Shown: positions 23,422 to 32,197, numbered from the stretch's first letter. The stretch: DNA of 45,901 nucleotides from JAOAFX01 sp965649105 (GCA_965649105.1 CBFGJP010000011.1:1-45901), one strand, 5' to 3'. Program-made: numbers and translations. The notes: generated from the sequence alone by a model not told the origin.

Positions 23422-25238
23422 AGTAACTCCATGAGTTTTTTTGTTTTTTCAAAAAGTTCATTCATTGATAAATCTGTATATGCAATTGGCGAATAGGCGA
23501 TTGTGTCACATTTACCTACTATCTCAAACAATCCTTCAATTAGCTCTGGATTCAACCCTTTGTTTAATAATTCCTGTTTCAGCTGTTCAGTTGTCAGAGC
23601 ACCGGTGTCAAGATTGAATCGGTCTCCGAGATAATTTATAATCGCCTTGGAAAGTGCACCATAAAAATTCTTCTGGTCATTCTTTTTAAGATACATCGCC
23701 ACCTCTTTAAAACGTTTTTTGAATTGTCTGCCGGACATAAATCTTCTGGCATAGGCACGGTCCTGCGATAATCTTGACTGATGACGATGGTACAGGAAGG
23801 CAATCCCAAAAAGCAAAACTGAAATGGGATATAAAAGAAGATAAAATTTTGAGGCATCATCTGACTCGGATTTGATATTGTTTTTATCGCATTTGATATA
23901 CCGAATATCGCTGCCTAAAATCTTCACGCCACCGGCATCTGTTACAACCGGACCTTTAACCACTCCTGTGGCAATGAATTTGATTTTTTCACTTTTTAAA
24001 ACTTCGTAATTCTTTGTCTTGGGATTAAAATATGAAATTTTAATTTCCGGGATTATATGTTCACCATCAACCTGTGGGATTACCGGGAATCTGAATTCCT
24101 TTATTCCTTTTATTATGCCACTTGATTTATCAAGATTCAATTTTATCTCAGGCTCAAGGATCTTCAAATTGGGAATGGTAGGGAGGGAAGGTTTATCTAT
24201 AAGTTTTATGTTACCTGTTCCGCTGATCTTTAAAATAAGGTTCACAGGTTCACCTTGATTTGATGTATCACGGTCAACCCTTACATTCATTGTAAAACTT
24301 CCCACACCACCGCAAAAATCAGCCGGTTTATTTTCTTCAGGCAAAGGACGGACATTTATGGTGATTGGTTTTGAGGCGATAGTTATCCTCTGGGCAGTGC
24401 CGAAGAAATCAAAGAAATCCTGTGGTGGCTTTATCACTGTGGCAACAAGTTCCATTGGTTCAATCGTAAGATTGCCGGTGGTTATCGGAAATAAACTGAC
24501 TGTTTTAAGAAGTGAAGCATAATAGGTCTTGCCTTCATAGACTTTCTTTTGATATCTGATACGTTCTGCATCGTAGATTGGCTCAGACCAGAAGCCATTA
24601 AAGGATGGTAATTTAGAAAAATCTAAATCATCAATATCATACTGTGTATAAAGATAGAATTCCACATTTATCTGTTCACCCATATAGACATCCCGGCGAC
24701 TGGGTATCGCCAGCAGGAATATCCTTCCTTCCAGAGAACCGCTTGGACTTGGTGGTTTTGAGGTTGAGGGTGGTGTTGCCTGTGTTGTACCCTTTACCAC
24801 TTCAATCTCAATTGCTTGGGTCTCATAGGTTTTTCCTTGATAATCAATCTTGCAGGGACCGATTGTGAATTTTCCAAGTTTTTTGGGGCTTAATGTATAA
24901 ATAAAGTTAATCGTTGTTTGCTGGGTCATTTTACCATTGATAAAACTTATATTCGTTGATTGGGAAGATGAACGACCCAGGATATTAAAATCAGGCAGGT
25001 CGGGCAGTTTAGGTGCAGGAACTCCGGCGATATTTTCCCCGCTCACCGAGACATTCAATGTAAAGGTTTCTCCCAGCCCAACGGTCGTGCGGTCGATGGA
25101 AGCTACAAAATTTATTTCCGTGGCAAATATATTTAATGGAACTAATAGAAAAATTACCAATAAACAAACTGTCTTTTGAATTTTATAATTTTTGTATTGT
25201 TTGGGATTTGAGGTTTGGGATTTAGAATTTGTTTCCAT
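23418..25238 (-). CDS. BatD family protein
   Basis: A roughly 606-aa protein with beta-sandwich (BatD) domains. VASIDRTTVGLGETFTLNVS begins the first, followed by repeated Ig-like units, a transmembrane helix near 470 and a cytoplasmic tail. The start is ATG 25238 after AAAAGGA; an in-frame TTG at 25247 is less likely. The first 26 residues (NSKSQTSNPKQYKNYKIQK) derive from a low-complexity repeat that precedes the signal peptide LLVIFLLVPLNIFA. The extended, positively charged tail could still be a signal-peptide n-region. Confidence 0.82.
   Translation of the reverse strand: METNSKSQTSNPKQYKNYKIQKTVCLLVIFLLVPLNIFATEINFVASIDRTTVGLGETFTLNVSVSGENIAGVPAPKLPDLPDFNILGRSSSQSTNISFINGKMTQQTTINFIYTLSPKKLGKFTIGPCKIDYQGKTYETQAIEIEVVKGTTQATPPSTSKPPSPSGSLEGRIFLLAIPSRRDVYMGEQINVEFYLYTQYDIDDLDFSKLPSFNGFWSEPIYDAERIRYQKKVYEGKTYYASLLKTVSLFPITTGNLTIEPMELVATVIKPPQDFFDFFGTAQRITIASKPITINVRPLPEENKPADFCGGVGSFTMNVRVDRDTSNQGEPVNLILKISGTGNIKLIDKPSLPTIPNLKILEPEIKLNLDKSSGIIKGIKEFRFPVIPQVDGEHIIPEIKISYFNPKTKNYEVLKSEKIKFIATGVVKGPVVTDAGGVKILGSDIRYIKCDKNNIKSESDDASKFYLLLYPISVLLFGIAFLYHRHQSRLSQDRAYARRFMSGRQFKKRFKEVAMYLKKNDQKNFYGALSKAIINYLGDRFNLDTGALTTEQLKQELLNKGLNPELIEGLFEIVGKCDTIAYSPIAYTDLSMNELFEKTKKLMELL
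25173..25236. repeat. CCAAAT-type low-complexity repeat inside batD 5' end
   Basis: On the minus strand the unit is CCAAATC/CCAAACC repeated every 7-9 bases (AAATCCCAAACC and variants). It matches the larger tract at 25879-25968 in style. It is translated as the N-terminus of BatD. Confidence 0.65.
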
Positions 25239-25240
25239 TT

Positions 25241-25978
25241 TTACCAATCCTTTTCCACTTTCTCTAATTGGGGTTTAGGCTTTTGTTTCTTTCGTTCTTC
25301 TTTTTCTTTATCTTTTAATGCCTCAAGGACACGGTTTGCATCTGCTTGAGACAGCTCTGGTTTTTGCATTTGCGGCTGTGGTTGTTGTTTTTGTTGCTGT
25401 TGTTGTTTCGTAGAATCGCCCTGGGGCTGATTCTTTAATTGTTCTTTTAATTTCAGACAGAATTCAAGATTCTCTTTCGCTTTGTTATCTTTATTGTTTA
25501 ATAACAATGCAGTTTTGTAAGCATTTATTGCACCATCAAGGTCTCCCTGTTTGAACTTGCAATTGCCGATATTATAGAATGAATTTGCCTGAAATTTCTT
25601 ATCTTTGGTTAATAGTCCAACTTCAAATTCACTTATTGCCTCAGGATATTTCTCCATTTTGTATAATGTCCTGCCCATATTATAGTGAATCTTAATATTA
25701 TCAGGCTCAAGAACTTGTGCCTGCTCATATGTTTTTAATGCATCTTCATACTTCCCTTTACGCATCAATCCATTACCCTTGCGCATCAAAGAACCAACAT
25801 CTGCATAAAGTGGAATGATCAACATAATCAATATAATGGACAGCACGCCCATTAGATTGGGGTCGGGATGCTGGTTAATATTTGATTTTTGCCACTCGTT
25901 ATTTGATATTTGGCATTTGACATTTATGATTTGTTTGGAATTTGGGATTTGGGGTTTGGAATTTAGAATCATATCCAT
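25241..25978 (-). CDS. BatC-like TPR protein
   Basis: A 245-aa protein with a signal or anchor helix (MGVLSIILIMLIIPLYA, residues 43-59), three TPRs (about 65-175) and a Gln/Lys-rich C-terminus ending EKVEKDW, typical of BatC. The annotated ATG at 25978 has a good site (GGAGAGGAAG), so translation probably begins there. The first 42 residues are then repeat-derived (ILNSKPQIPNSKQIINVK). An internal ATG at 25852 would give the normal N-terminus but has no ribosome site. The stop codon of batB lies within its first codons. Confidence 0.78.
   Translation of the reverse strand: MDMILNSKPQIPNSKQIINVKCQISNNEWQKSNINQHPDPNLMGVLSIILIMLIIPLYADVGSLMRKGNGLMRKGKYEDALKTYEQAQVLEPDNIKIHYNMGRTLYKMEKYPEAISEFEVGLLTKDKKFQANSFYNIGNCKFKQGDLDGAINAYKTALLLNNKDNKAKENLEFCLKLKEQLKNQPQGDSTKQQQQQKQQPQPQMQKPELSQADANRVLEALKDKEKEERKKQKPKPQLEKVEKDW
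25879..25968. repeat. CCAAAT-type low-complexity repeat inside batC 5' end
   Basis: On the minus strand, units such as AAATTCCAAACC, CCAAATCCC, GTCAAATGCC and ATCAAATAAC occur every 7-10 bases for about 90 bases. It resembles the tract at 25173-25236. It starts near the stop of batB and reads in frame as the N-terminus of BatC. Confidence 0.7.
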
Positions 25979-26967
25979 CTTCCTCTCCTATCACTCAAGA
26001 ATATACTTAAAAAGATGAGACCAAAGGCAATGGAGAGAAAATATTGATACCGCTCCTCAAACTGCACATATTCACCACCACCAAATTCTTTTTTCTTTAT
26101 TGAATTCAATTCGTCAATAAGTCGCTCAATATAAGGTCCTTCGGTTCTAAAAAATCTACCATTTGATGCACGGGCAATCAAGAGCAATAATCTATCGGCA
26201 AGTCGGGTCATCACGATATTACCGTCCTTATCCTTTTTGTAAGCAATTCCTCCACCCGAAGATTCAGGAATCGGTGCGCCTTCGGGTGTACCCACACCGA
26301 CCGTGAATATTCTTATTCCCTGGTCAATTGCTCTATCAAGTGCAGGCATAGGGTCTCCTTCAAGATTATCGCCATCAGTAAAAATAATGAGCGCCTTGTG
26401 TGTTTCTTCTTTTGGGTTGAATAGCGAAGAGGAGACTTCAATTGCCCTGGCAAGATTCGTTCCTGGTCTTGGTATCATATTTGGTTCAATTATATCAAGG
26501 AATAGTTTAGCGGCATCAATATCGGTTGTCAATGGGCACATTACATAGCAATCACCAGCAAATGCGGTAATACCAATCTGGTGTGTTCCGAGATTGTCAA
26601 TAAGATATGCAACATCCTGTTTCGCCCGCTCAATCCTGGAGGGCTTTATATCCTGGGCATACATACTCTTTGATGCATCAAGGGCAATTACAATATCAAT
26701 CCCTTTTCCTTTATATATCTGTAATTTCTCACCCCATTTTGGTCGGGCGAGGCTGATGATTAGAAATGAAGCACCGAGCAAGAAAAATATTGATTTCAAT
26801 AGATATAACCGGGGGTTGAACGATTCAATCAGAATCGGTATTAAATTGCTATCAGCAAATTTTTTTAATGCATTTCTTTTTTGAATATAGAGCAGAATCA
26901 AACCGAAAATCATTACTGGTATCGAAAAGAGGAAATATAAATATTTTGGTTCAGCCCATTTAATCAC
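25969..26967 (-). CDS. BatB-like von Willebrand factor A membrane protein
   Basis: A 332-aa protein. Two N-terminal transmembrane helices (about 10-28 and 55-75) are followed by a vWA domain with the MIDAS motif VIALDASKSMYAQD, CPLTTDIDAAKL and FTDGDNLEG, and a C-terminal helix (about 308-325). The MIDAS (DxSxS) is intact. It overlaps batA by four bases. Bat vWA proteins are membrane partners of MoxR AAA+ ATPases and are linked to envelope stress and aerotolerance in Bacteroides, although the mechanism is unclear. Confidence 0.86.
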   Translation of the reverse strand: MIKWAEPKYLYFLFSIPVMIFGLILLYIQKRNALKKFADSNLIPILIESFNPRLYLLKSIFFLLGASFLIISLARPKWGEKLQIYKGKGIDIVIALDASKSMYAQDIKPSRIERAKQDVAYLIDNLGTHQIGITAFAGDCYVMCPLTTDIDAAKLFLDIIEPNMIPRPGTNLARAIEVSSSLFNPKEETHKALIIFTDGDNLEGDPMPALDRAIDQGIRIFTVGVGTPEGAPIPESSGGGIAYKKDKDGNIVMTRLADRLLLLIARASNGRFFRTEGPYIERLIDELNSIKKKEFGGGEYVQFEERYQYFLSIAFGLIFLSIFLSDRRGRWI

Positions 26968-27938
26968 GGCAATCTCCTTAAGAATGTTGCTGAAAGAATA
27001 AAAGATGCAAGGCAGAGGATGACTGCGGATAGCATAAATGAATGTGCCCTTTCCGAATAGACTGTATATCTTGATACCTTGAAGGTTGTCGGCTCAAGTC
27101 TATCAATCTCATCATAGATTGTCTTCAATGCCTGTCCATCAGTGGCAAGGAATGCCTTACCACCGGTCAGGGTGGAGATTTCTTCAAGTGTCTTCATATC
27201 AAGGTTTACCTCTTCCCGGACATAGATTTTTCCATAAATTGGGTGGTGAACAGGAATCGGCACCGGACCTTTTGAACCAACACCGATACAATAAACTTTA
27301 ATATTATGTGTCTGGGCAAGTTTTGCCGCAGTGAATGGGTCAACCTCCCCGGCATTGTTTAGTCCATCAGTCAGAAGTATTACAATCTTCTCTTTTGCCT
27401 TTGAATCCTTTAATCTTGTTACTGCTGTTGCCAGTCCCATTCCAATCGCAGTGCCATCCTGTATTATTCCGTAATCTATTCTTTCAAGCAGGTCAAGCAG
27501 AATTTTATGGTCGCTGGTGAGTGGACACTGAGTCATTGATGTCACAGCAAAAATTACTAATCCAATACGGTCGCCGGTTCTCTTTGAAATAAATTCTTTT
27601 GCCCTTTCCTTTGCGACATAAAGACGATTCTTTGGGCTGAAATCTTCTGCCTGCATTGTTCCTGAAACATCAAGGCAGAGCATAATATCAATTCCCTTTG
27701 TTTCACTCTCTTCATATATTCTACCCTTCTGTGGACGGGCAAGACTTATCACGATGAAAATAAGAACGAGGACATTCAATGCAATAGCCAGATATTTAAA
27801 TAGCTCACCGGTCTTATAATTTTTAAAGAAATGTGTATCAGAGAACTTTATTGCTCCTTTTCTTTTCTTTAATTCCCAGTAAACCAGAGCGCCAACTGGT
27901 AAGAATAATAGGAAATATAATGGACTTGCAAATCTCAT
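26964..27938 (-). CDS. BatA-like von Willebrand factor A membrane protein
   Basis: A 324-aa paralogue of BatB with two N-terminal helices, a vWA domain with MLCLDVSGTMQAEDF (MIDAS DxSGT), CPLTSDHKI and VILLTDGLNNAGE, and a C-terminal helix near 300-320. Both MIDAS motifs in the operon look functional. The ATG overlaps the stop of the upstream gene at 27935. Confidence 0.87.
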   Translation of the reverse strand: MRFASPLYFLLFLPVGALVYWELKKRKGAIKFSDTHFFKNYKTGELFKYLAIALNVLVLIFIVISLARPQKGRIYEESETKGIDIMLCLDVSGTMQAEDFSPKNRLYVAKERAKEFISKRTGDRIGLVIFAVTSMTQCPLTSDHKILLDLLERIDYGIIQDGTAIGMGLATAVTRLKDSKAKEKIVILLTDGLNNAGEVDPFTAAKLAQTHNIKVYCIGVGSKGPVPIPVHHPIYGKIYVREEVNLDMKTLEEISTLTGGKAFLATDGQALKTIYDEIDRLEPTTFKVSRYTVYSERAHSFMLSAVILCLASFILSATFLRRLP

Positions 27939-28816
27939 ACTTTCTCTTTCTTATCTTCTGTTTCTGGTAAAGTCTTTAAAATAAGTTCCTTAGATTTTTT
28001 TACTATATCATCGGTTGCTTCCTTAGGGGGTATGAATTTTGCATATTTCACCATATCCGCATACTGAAAGAGATCTCTAAACTCATCCCGCCATGGCAAT
28101 TTTAACATTTTCATACTATGAACTATTTCAGTGGTGGTCTGCTCAATCGCCGGAAAGTTAAATCTTTCTTCAAGATAGCGTTTCAATATTTCAGTCAAGG
28201 TATAATAGAAGCGTTTTACCATTCCTTTACCTATAAAATCCTCTTTCAGTAATAAATCTATTGCATTCAATGCCCTATCCCAGCAGGGGATTTTTTGTTC
28301 TTTATAGCCTTTCTTTTGTGTTAATTTAATATAAAATTTTCTTAAAAATAAAGTAATAACGGTCGCGCATATAGCGATTATTAGTAATATGACCGGTAAT
28401 GGATCGGGAAATTCTATCATTCCTTTTATATCATTTATATCTTTCATCCCTTCGGGCAGGACACTGGCAATTTTTATATCAACCGGATTTGTTTTGATTG
28501 TATCAATCTTTGCGTCTTCCTTTAATAGAAATTTTAAGGGTGGGAATTTCAAATTGCCGGTATTAAATGCAGAGACTGTAAGATGATAAATATGTTTTGC
28601 TACTCCTTTTTCCTGAATAATTTTATGTTTCTGGTCAGTGATTGCAAATGGCTCAATTGAATCAACGAATGGTTCAGAGATATTTTTACCCGCAGGTATG
28701 GAGACTACAACGACTATCTCAAATGGGTCACCGATGGTAAGTTTTTTATTGGCAAATTCCTTTCCAAGTTCCGCCTTCAATTCTATTTGTAAGAATAGTA
28801 TAAGCAAAAGTATCAT
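27935..28816 (-). CDS. BatD-related/DUF4381-like membrane protein
   Basis: A 293-aa protein with a signal peptide (MILLLILFLQIELKA), an extracytoplasmic beta domain (about 20-130), a transmembrane helix (PLPVILLIIAICATVITLFL) and a cytoplasmic helical tail that includes RFYYTLTEILKRYLEERF. That tail is characteristic of DUF4381/BatD C-termini in Bat operons. It lies between DUF58 and batA, its usual place. Its role is undefined. Confidence 0.72.
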   Translation of the reverse strand: MILLLILFLQIELKAELGKEFANKKLTIGDPFEIVVVVSIPAGKNISEPFVDSIEPFAITDQKHKIIQEKGVAKHIYHLTVSAFNTGNLKFPPLKFLLKEDAKIDTIKTNPVDIKIASVLPEGMKDINDIKGMIEFPDPLPVILLIIAICATVITLFLRKFYIKLTQKKGYKEQKIPCWDRALNAIDLLLKEDFIGKGMVKRFYYTLTEILKRYLEERFNFPAIEQTTTEIVHSMKMLKLPWRDEFRDLFQYADMVKYAKFIPPKEATDDIVKKSKELILKTLPETEDKKEKV

Positions 28817-28827
28817 AAATCTAATTT

Positions 28828-28892
28828 GCCTTTTGCTCTTTCTACTGACTTTTTGCCTTTTACTGCCCTATTTAGCCTTTTCATCGCCTTTT
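28828..28892. repeat. AAAAGGC short tandem-type repeat between DUF58 and batD-like genes
   Basis: AAAAGGC (minus strand) occurs four times, at 28828, 28855, 28875 and 28886 (plus-strand left ends). It fills most of the 75-base gap between the two genes and looks like a different low-complexity family. Confidence 0.6.
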
Positions 28893-29785
28893 TATCTATA
28901 CCTTCTTGCCCTTTCTTCAAAGAATTTATGGAGTTTCGGTGTGAAGTCTTCAGCGGTTTTAAAGTCAATATAATCAATCCCAATTGATTTAAACAATCGT
29001 TCGTGTTCAACCGCTTTTTCAAGACGATATTTCTTGTATTGATCAATGAGTTTAGAATCATTTGTGTTTACCATTAGAATCTCACCGGTTTCAAGGTCTT
29101 CAAATTCAATTATGCCGAGTTTTGGGATATCTTCTTCTTTCGGGTCGGTGATCTTTATTACAACAAGGTCATGTTTTTTGGCTACAACACCGAGAGGAAT
29201 GCGTATCTTTTCTGGCTCAAATCCTGAACCAATAAAATCACTTATAAAAAATACAATTGCCTTGTGCCTCAAGATATGCATTAAGAATTCAATTGCCTGA
29301 ATCGGATCTGTTCCCTTATGCTCGGGCTGGAAATATAATATATCCCTTATGAGTCTCAGCACATGGAACCTTCCCTTTTTCGGTGGAATATACTTTTCTA
29401 CACGGTCGGTGAAGAATAATAGCCCAACTTTGTCATTATTGCGGACCGCTGAAAATGCCAGGGTGGCAGCAACCATCGCAGCCTGTTCAATCTTCAATTG
29501 ATTTCTTGTACCAAAGTGGCTTGAACCAGAGGCATCCACACATAAGATCACGGTGAGTTCGCGCTCCTCAACGAATTTTTTTACATACGGTCTGCCCATT
29601 CGCGCAGTCAATTTCCAGTCTATTGAACGGACATCATCCCCTGGTAGATACTCGCGAACATCAACGAATTCTATACCGGTCCCCTTGAAAGAAGATTTAT
29701 ATTCACCTGCAAATGTGGTATTGACAAGTTTCTTTGTTCGGATTTCAATCTCGCGGATTTTTTTGATGAATTCTGGCGATATCAT
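28892..29785 (-). CDS. DUF58 domain-containing protein
   Basis: A 297-aa soluble protein with the DUF58 signature YKSSFKGTGIEFVDVREYLP and DDVRSIDWKLTARMGRPYVK, then a vWA-like region with LCVDASGSSHFG. Proteins of this kind always accompany MoxR ATPases and are thought to link them to envelope or maturation substrates. It lies 34 bases downstream of moxR and is the second gene of the operon. Confidence 0.88.
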   Translation of the reverse strand: MISPEFIKKIREIEIRTKKLVNTTFAGEYKSSFKGTGIEFVDVREYLPGDDVRSIDWKLTARMGRPYVKKFVEERELTVILCVDASGSSHFGTRNQLKIEQAAMVAATLAFSAVRNNDKVGLLFFTDRVEKYIPPKKGRFHVLRLIRDILYFQPEHKGTDPIQAIEFLMHILRHKAIVFFISDFIGSGFEPEKIRIPLGVVAKKHDLVVIKITDPKEEDIPKLGIIEFEDLETGEILMVNTNDSKLIDQYKKYRLEKAVEHERLFKSIGIDYIDFKTAEDFTPKLHKFFEERARRYR

Positions 29786-29819
29786 AATTCAGTATTTAAA
29801 GTCTAGATATTTGGGAATA

Positions 29820-30815
29820 TTATGGAACTTCAACTCCGGCAAGGATTTTTTGAATGACCTCATCGGTTGTTATCTCTTCTGCCTCTGCTTCATAGGTGAG
29901 GATGATACGGTGACGAAGAACATCAGGCGCGAGTTCTTTGATATCCTCAGGAATGACAAATCCCCTTCTTTTCAGAAATGCCATTGCCCGTGCGGTAGTT
30001 GTTAAATAGATAGATGCACGTGGTGAGGCACCATAACGGATCATGCCTTTCAATTCATTGAGATTATATTTTTCAGGTTCCCTTGTAGCAAAGACCAGGT
30101 CAACGATATAATCCTTTATTTTTTTATCCACATAGATCTTTTTACACAATTCCCTTGCCTTTATTATCGCGGCCGGGTCAACAACAGGTTTTATCTCGGG
30201 CTCACCGCTGACCGCAATCCGGTCAACAATTTCTTTTTCTTCCTCTTTTGAAGGATAAGTGATTTTGACTTTCAATAAGAATCTATCTACCTGCGCCTCG
30301 GGCAGGGGATAGGTTCCTTCCTGTTCAATAGGATTCTGGGTGGCAAGGACCAGAAAAGGATCATCAAGTTTGAATGTCTCTTCGCCGATCGTAACCTGCC
30401 TTTCCTGCATTGCCTCAAGGAGTGCACTCTGGACTTTTGGTGGAGTGCGGTTTATTTCATCAGCAAGTATAATGTTGGCAAAGATTGGTCCCTTACTCAC
30501 AGTGAATTCGCCGGTGCGCTGATTATAAATTAGTGTTCCGGTGATATCAGCTGGTAATAAATCTGGTGTAAATTGAATCCTCTGGAATTTTGCCTTTATT
30601 GCCTTAGCAAGGGTGCGCACCGCATAGGTCTTTGCCAGTCCGGGAACGCCTTCTATAAGAATATGCCCATTTGCCAATAGTCCAATGAGCAACCTATTAA
30701 TCAGATGATTCTGTCCAACAATAGCTTTGCTTATTTCTGTTGTTAAAGTCTGCACAAATAGACTTTCTCTTTCTATTTCTGCATTTATCTGCTTAATATC
30801 GTCTTTCATCTCCAT
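29820..30815 (-). CDS. MoxR family AAA+ ATPase
   Basis: A 331-aa ATPase, first gene of the Bat operon. Walker A is LIEGVPGLAKTYAV, Walker B IILADEINRTPPKVQSALLE, and the sensor and C-terminal lid follow (GASPRASIYLTTTARAMAFL). MoxR proteins act as chaperones for vWA-domain partners, here BatA, BatB and DUF58. Its ATG has a purine-rich AAGGGGG upstream. The promoter is not clear in the A/T-rich 200 bases before it. Confidence 0.92.
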   Translation of the reverse strand: MEMKDDIKQINAEIERESLFVQTLTTEISKAIVGQNHLINRLLIGLLANGHILIEGVPGLAKTYAVRTLAKAIKAKFQRIQFTPDLLPADITGTLIYNQRTGEFTVSKGPIFANIILADEINRTPPKVQSALLEAMQERQVTIGEETFKLDDPFLVLATQNPIEQEGTYPLPEAQVDRFLLKVKITYPSKEEEKEIVDRIAVSGEPEIKPVVDPAAIIKARELCKKIYVDKKIKDYIVDLVFATREPEKYNLNELKGMIRYGASPRASIYLTTTARAMAFLKRRGFVIPEDIKELAPDVLRHRIILTYEAEAEEITTDEVIQKILAGVEVP

Positions 30816-30855
30816 AAGTAAACCCCCTTATCAAAAATATCTGGTAATAGGTCTA

Positions 30856-30916
30856 TAGGCGTAGATGTTGTAATCTAATCTTTGATAAAAAAATAAATCC
30901 TGTACACCTACGCCTA
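30856..30916. repeat. Imperfect inverted repeat upstream of moxR
   Basis: TAGGCGTAG (30856-30864) and CTACGCCTA (30908-30916) are exact complements, and the pairing continues inward as ATGT/ACAC with one mismatch. The 43-base interior is A/T-rich with an A7 run. It could be a leader hairpin for the Bat operon or a small non-autonomous element. The remaining gap from 30917 to 31030 holds nothing recognised. Confidence 0.45.
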
Positions 30917-31030
30917 ATTAGCTTCCAAAAACATCCAATTTTGTATATGTTCTAATTTCCTACGGCAATATAATAAAACACTATTCTATAAATAAGACAA
31001 CCGAATATCCTTAAAGTTTAGCCAAAATAA

Positions 31031-31060
31031 AAAGGCGGGTGAAATATTCTACCCGCCTTT
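31031..31060 (-). terminator. Intrinsic terminator of the UGA-containing secreted gene
   Basis: AAAGGCGGGT pairs perfectly with ACCCGCCTTT (10 bp, 10-base loop). On the minus strand it is followed by TTTTTATTTT, so it ends the minus-strand transcript of the gene at 31079-32143. The other strand also has a T-rich trail, weaker. Confidence 0.85.
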
Positions 31061-31078
31061 ATTTATGGATATCGTTAA

Positions 31079-32143
31079 CTATCGGATGACAATCTTGCCA
31101 GACTTTTCTTTATCGGATGAGATGAATCTATAGAAATAAACCCCGGAATTGACCCTTTGTCCGGTTTGATTCTTTAAATCCCAATTTATTGTCTGTTTAT
31201 CCCCTGATGCATACCCTTTGATTTCACGAATTTTTCTACCCGAGACATCAAAAATTGATATTTCAAATGATTCACCTTTGTTCAGGGTAAAAGTGAACTT
31301 TGTGTGGTCAACACAGGGATTGGGGATAGGATTGAGGTCAATCATTACAGGTTGTTTAGCAATTTCTTCTTCAACCGCGGTGAGTTGCGATACTTTGATC
31401 ATACCAGCCTGCCAGACATCCCTTGTAGAATCTGGAAGTAAGACGGTGCTTTGAATCCAGGCGACAATTTCACACTTATTTGCATTCCAACCTGATTGAA
31501 TCGTGAAATTACGACTGACCGTTACTGATTCATTTGGGGCAAGGGTTACTGGTGTTCCGCTTGTATCTGGTAGATAATCTCGGGCGACATGGTTATGCCA
31601 CACATCCCCATTTGGACCTGCATAGTATAGACTATCTTCAGTTAAGACAAAGCGGATACGACCGGTCACTGTTGCGGTTGTATCGCTTTTGAATTTTGCA
31701 TAGACTGTTCCATTCCCTGTTCCTTGATTATATGTTCCCCACATCGTGCAGGAAAAAGGTGCAGGACGGTTCATTTCTGCAACAATCTTTGATTCCCAAG
31801 TTGTATAGGTATAACTACCATGTGGGTCACCATCATACCAGAGCCACGGAGTGGCATAGTACCAGGTTCCACCATAATAATATGGAGGTGGGTAAGAATA
31901 CATTCTCTGTCTGGCTTCTGCATTGTATAACGGAAATTGATTGTCAATATGCATCTCTATTACCGCAACCCTTCCAGGATAGTTGATAGCAATCTGTGCC
32001 AGTGTCCCACTGGCAGGTGCACAGCTTGATCAGTCTTCCTGGTAGAGTTCCTCAGCTAGCACGACCCTTTGAGCAGAGAAGCCGAGACCGGAGAGGGCAA
32101 GAATCATAAAGAGACTTAAGGGTATTAATTTATTAGACTCCAT
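31079..32143 (-). CDS. Secreted thioredoxin-like (Omp28-type) protein with in-frame UGA, candidate selenoprotein
   Basis: A 354-codon frame from ATG 32143 to the stop near 31079, open except for one TGA at 32030-32032 (codon 38). The signal peptide is residues 4-24 (LSLFMILALSGLGFSA). Then comes VVLAEELYQED-UGA-SSCAPASGTLA, where family members have a CxxC redox motif, so the UGA sits at the first Cys (U38-S-S-C41). The C-terminus (about 265-354) is a FlgD-like sorting domain ending SGKIVIR. A GGGAG ribosome site and a strong promoter precede the ATG. Ordinary calling gives only a 291-aa fragment from an internal ATG (31954) without signal peptide. TGA is a normal stop elsewhere (comF, acyP), so selenocysteine insertion or a recent nonsense mutation are the alternatives. 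Confidence 0.8.
31997..32032 (-). promoter_or_regulatory. Candidate bacterial SECIS element with its UGA codon
   Basis: On the minus strand, 14 bases after the UGA (32032-32030), TGCCAGTG-GGA-CACTGGCA forms a perfect 8-bp stem (32015-32008 with 32004-31997). The GGA loop begins 22 bases after the UGA. A lower CUGUG/CACAG pairing can lengthen the stem. Bacterial SECIS elements have a stem-loop right after the UGA, with G in the first loop positions, at 16-37 bases. All of these are met. Confidence 0.72.
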
Positions 32144-32166
32144 ATAACTCCCTTTCTATTATTTAG

Positions 32167-32194
32167 AATATAATCATATTTTCCCAAAAGTCAA
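32167..32194 (-). promoter_or_regulatory. Promoter of the UGA-containing gene
   Basis: On the minus strand TTGACT (32194-32189), 16-bp spacer, TATATT (32172-32167). Transcription would begin about 18 bases before the ATG at 32143, leaving room for the AAAGGGAG ribosome site. Confidence 0.75.
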
Positions 32195-32197
32195 GGG

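Noticed and set aside
28813..29061. 82-aa minus-strand ORF overlapping DUF58
   Set aside because: It is a shadow frame of DUF58 joined to the AAAAGGC repeat, with biased Lys content and no ribosome site.
31079..31954. Reading frame starting at internal ATG 31954 as a complete gene
   Set aside because: It lacks a ribosome site and signal peptide. Coding sequence continues upstream through the UGA to ATG 32143, which has both a promoter and a Shine-Dalgarno site.
32030..32032. Genome-wide reassignment of UGA to an amino acid
   Set aside because: Several genes here (comF, acyP, purQ-upstream wHTH, pheT) end in TGA at the expected length, so UGA is a normal stop.
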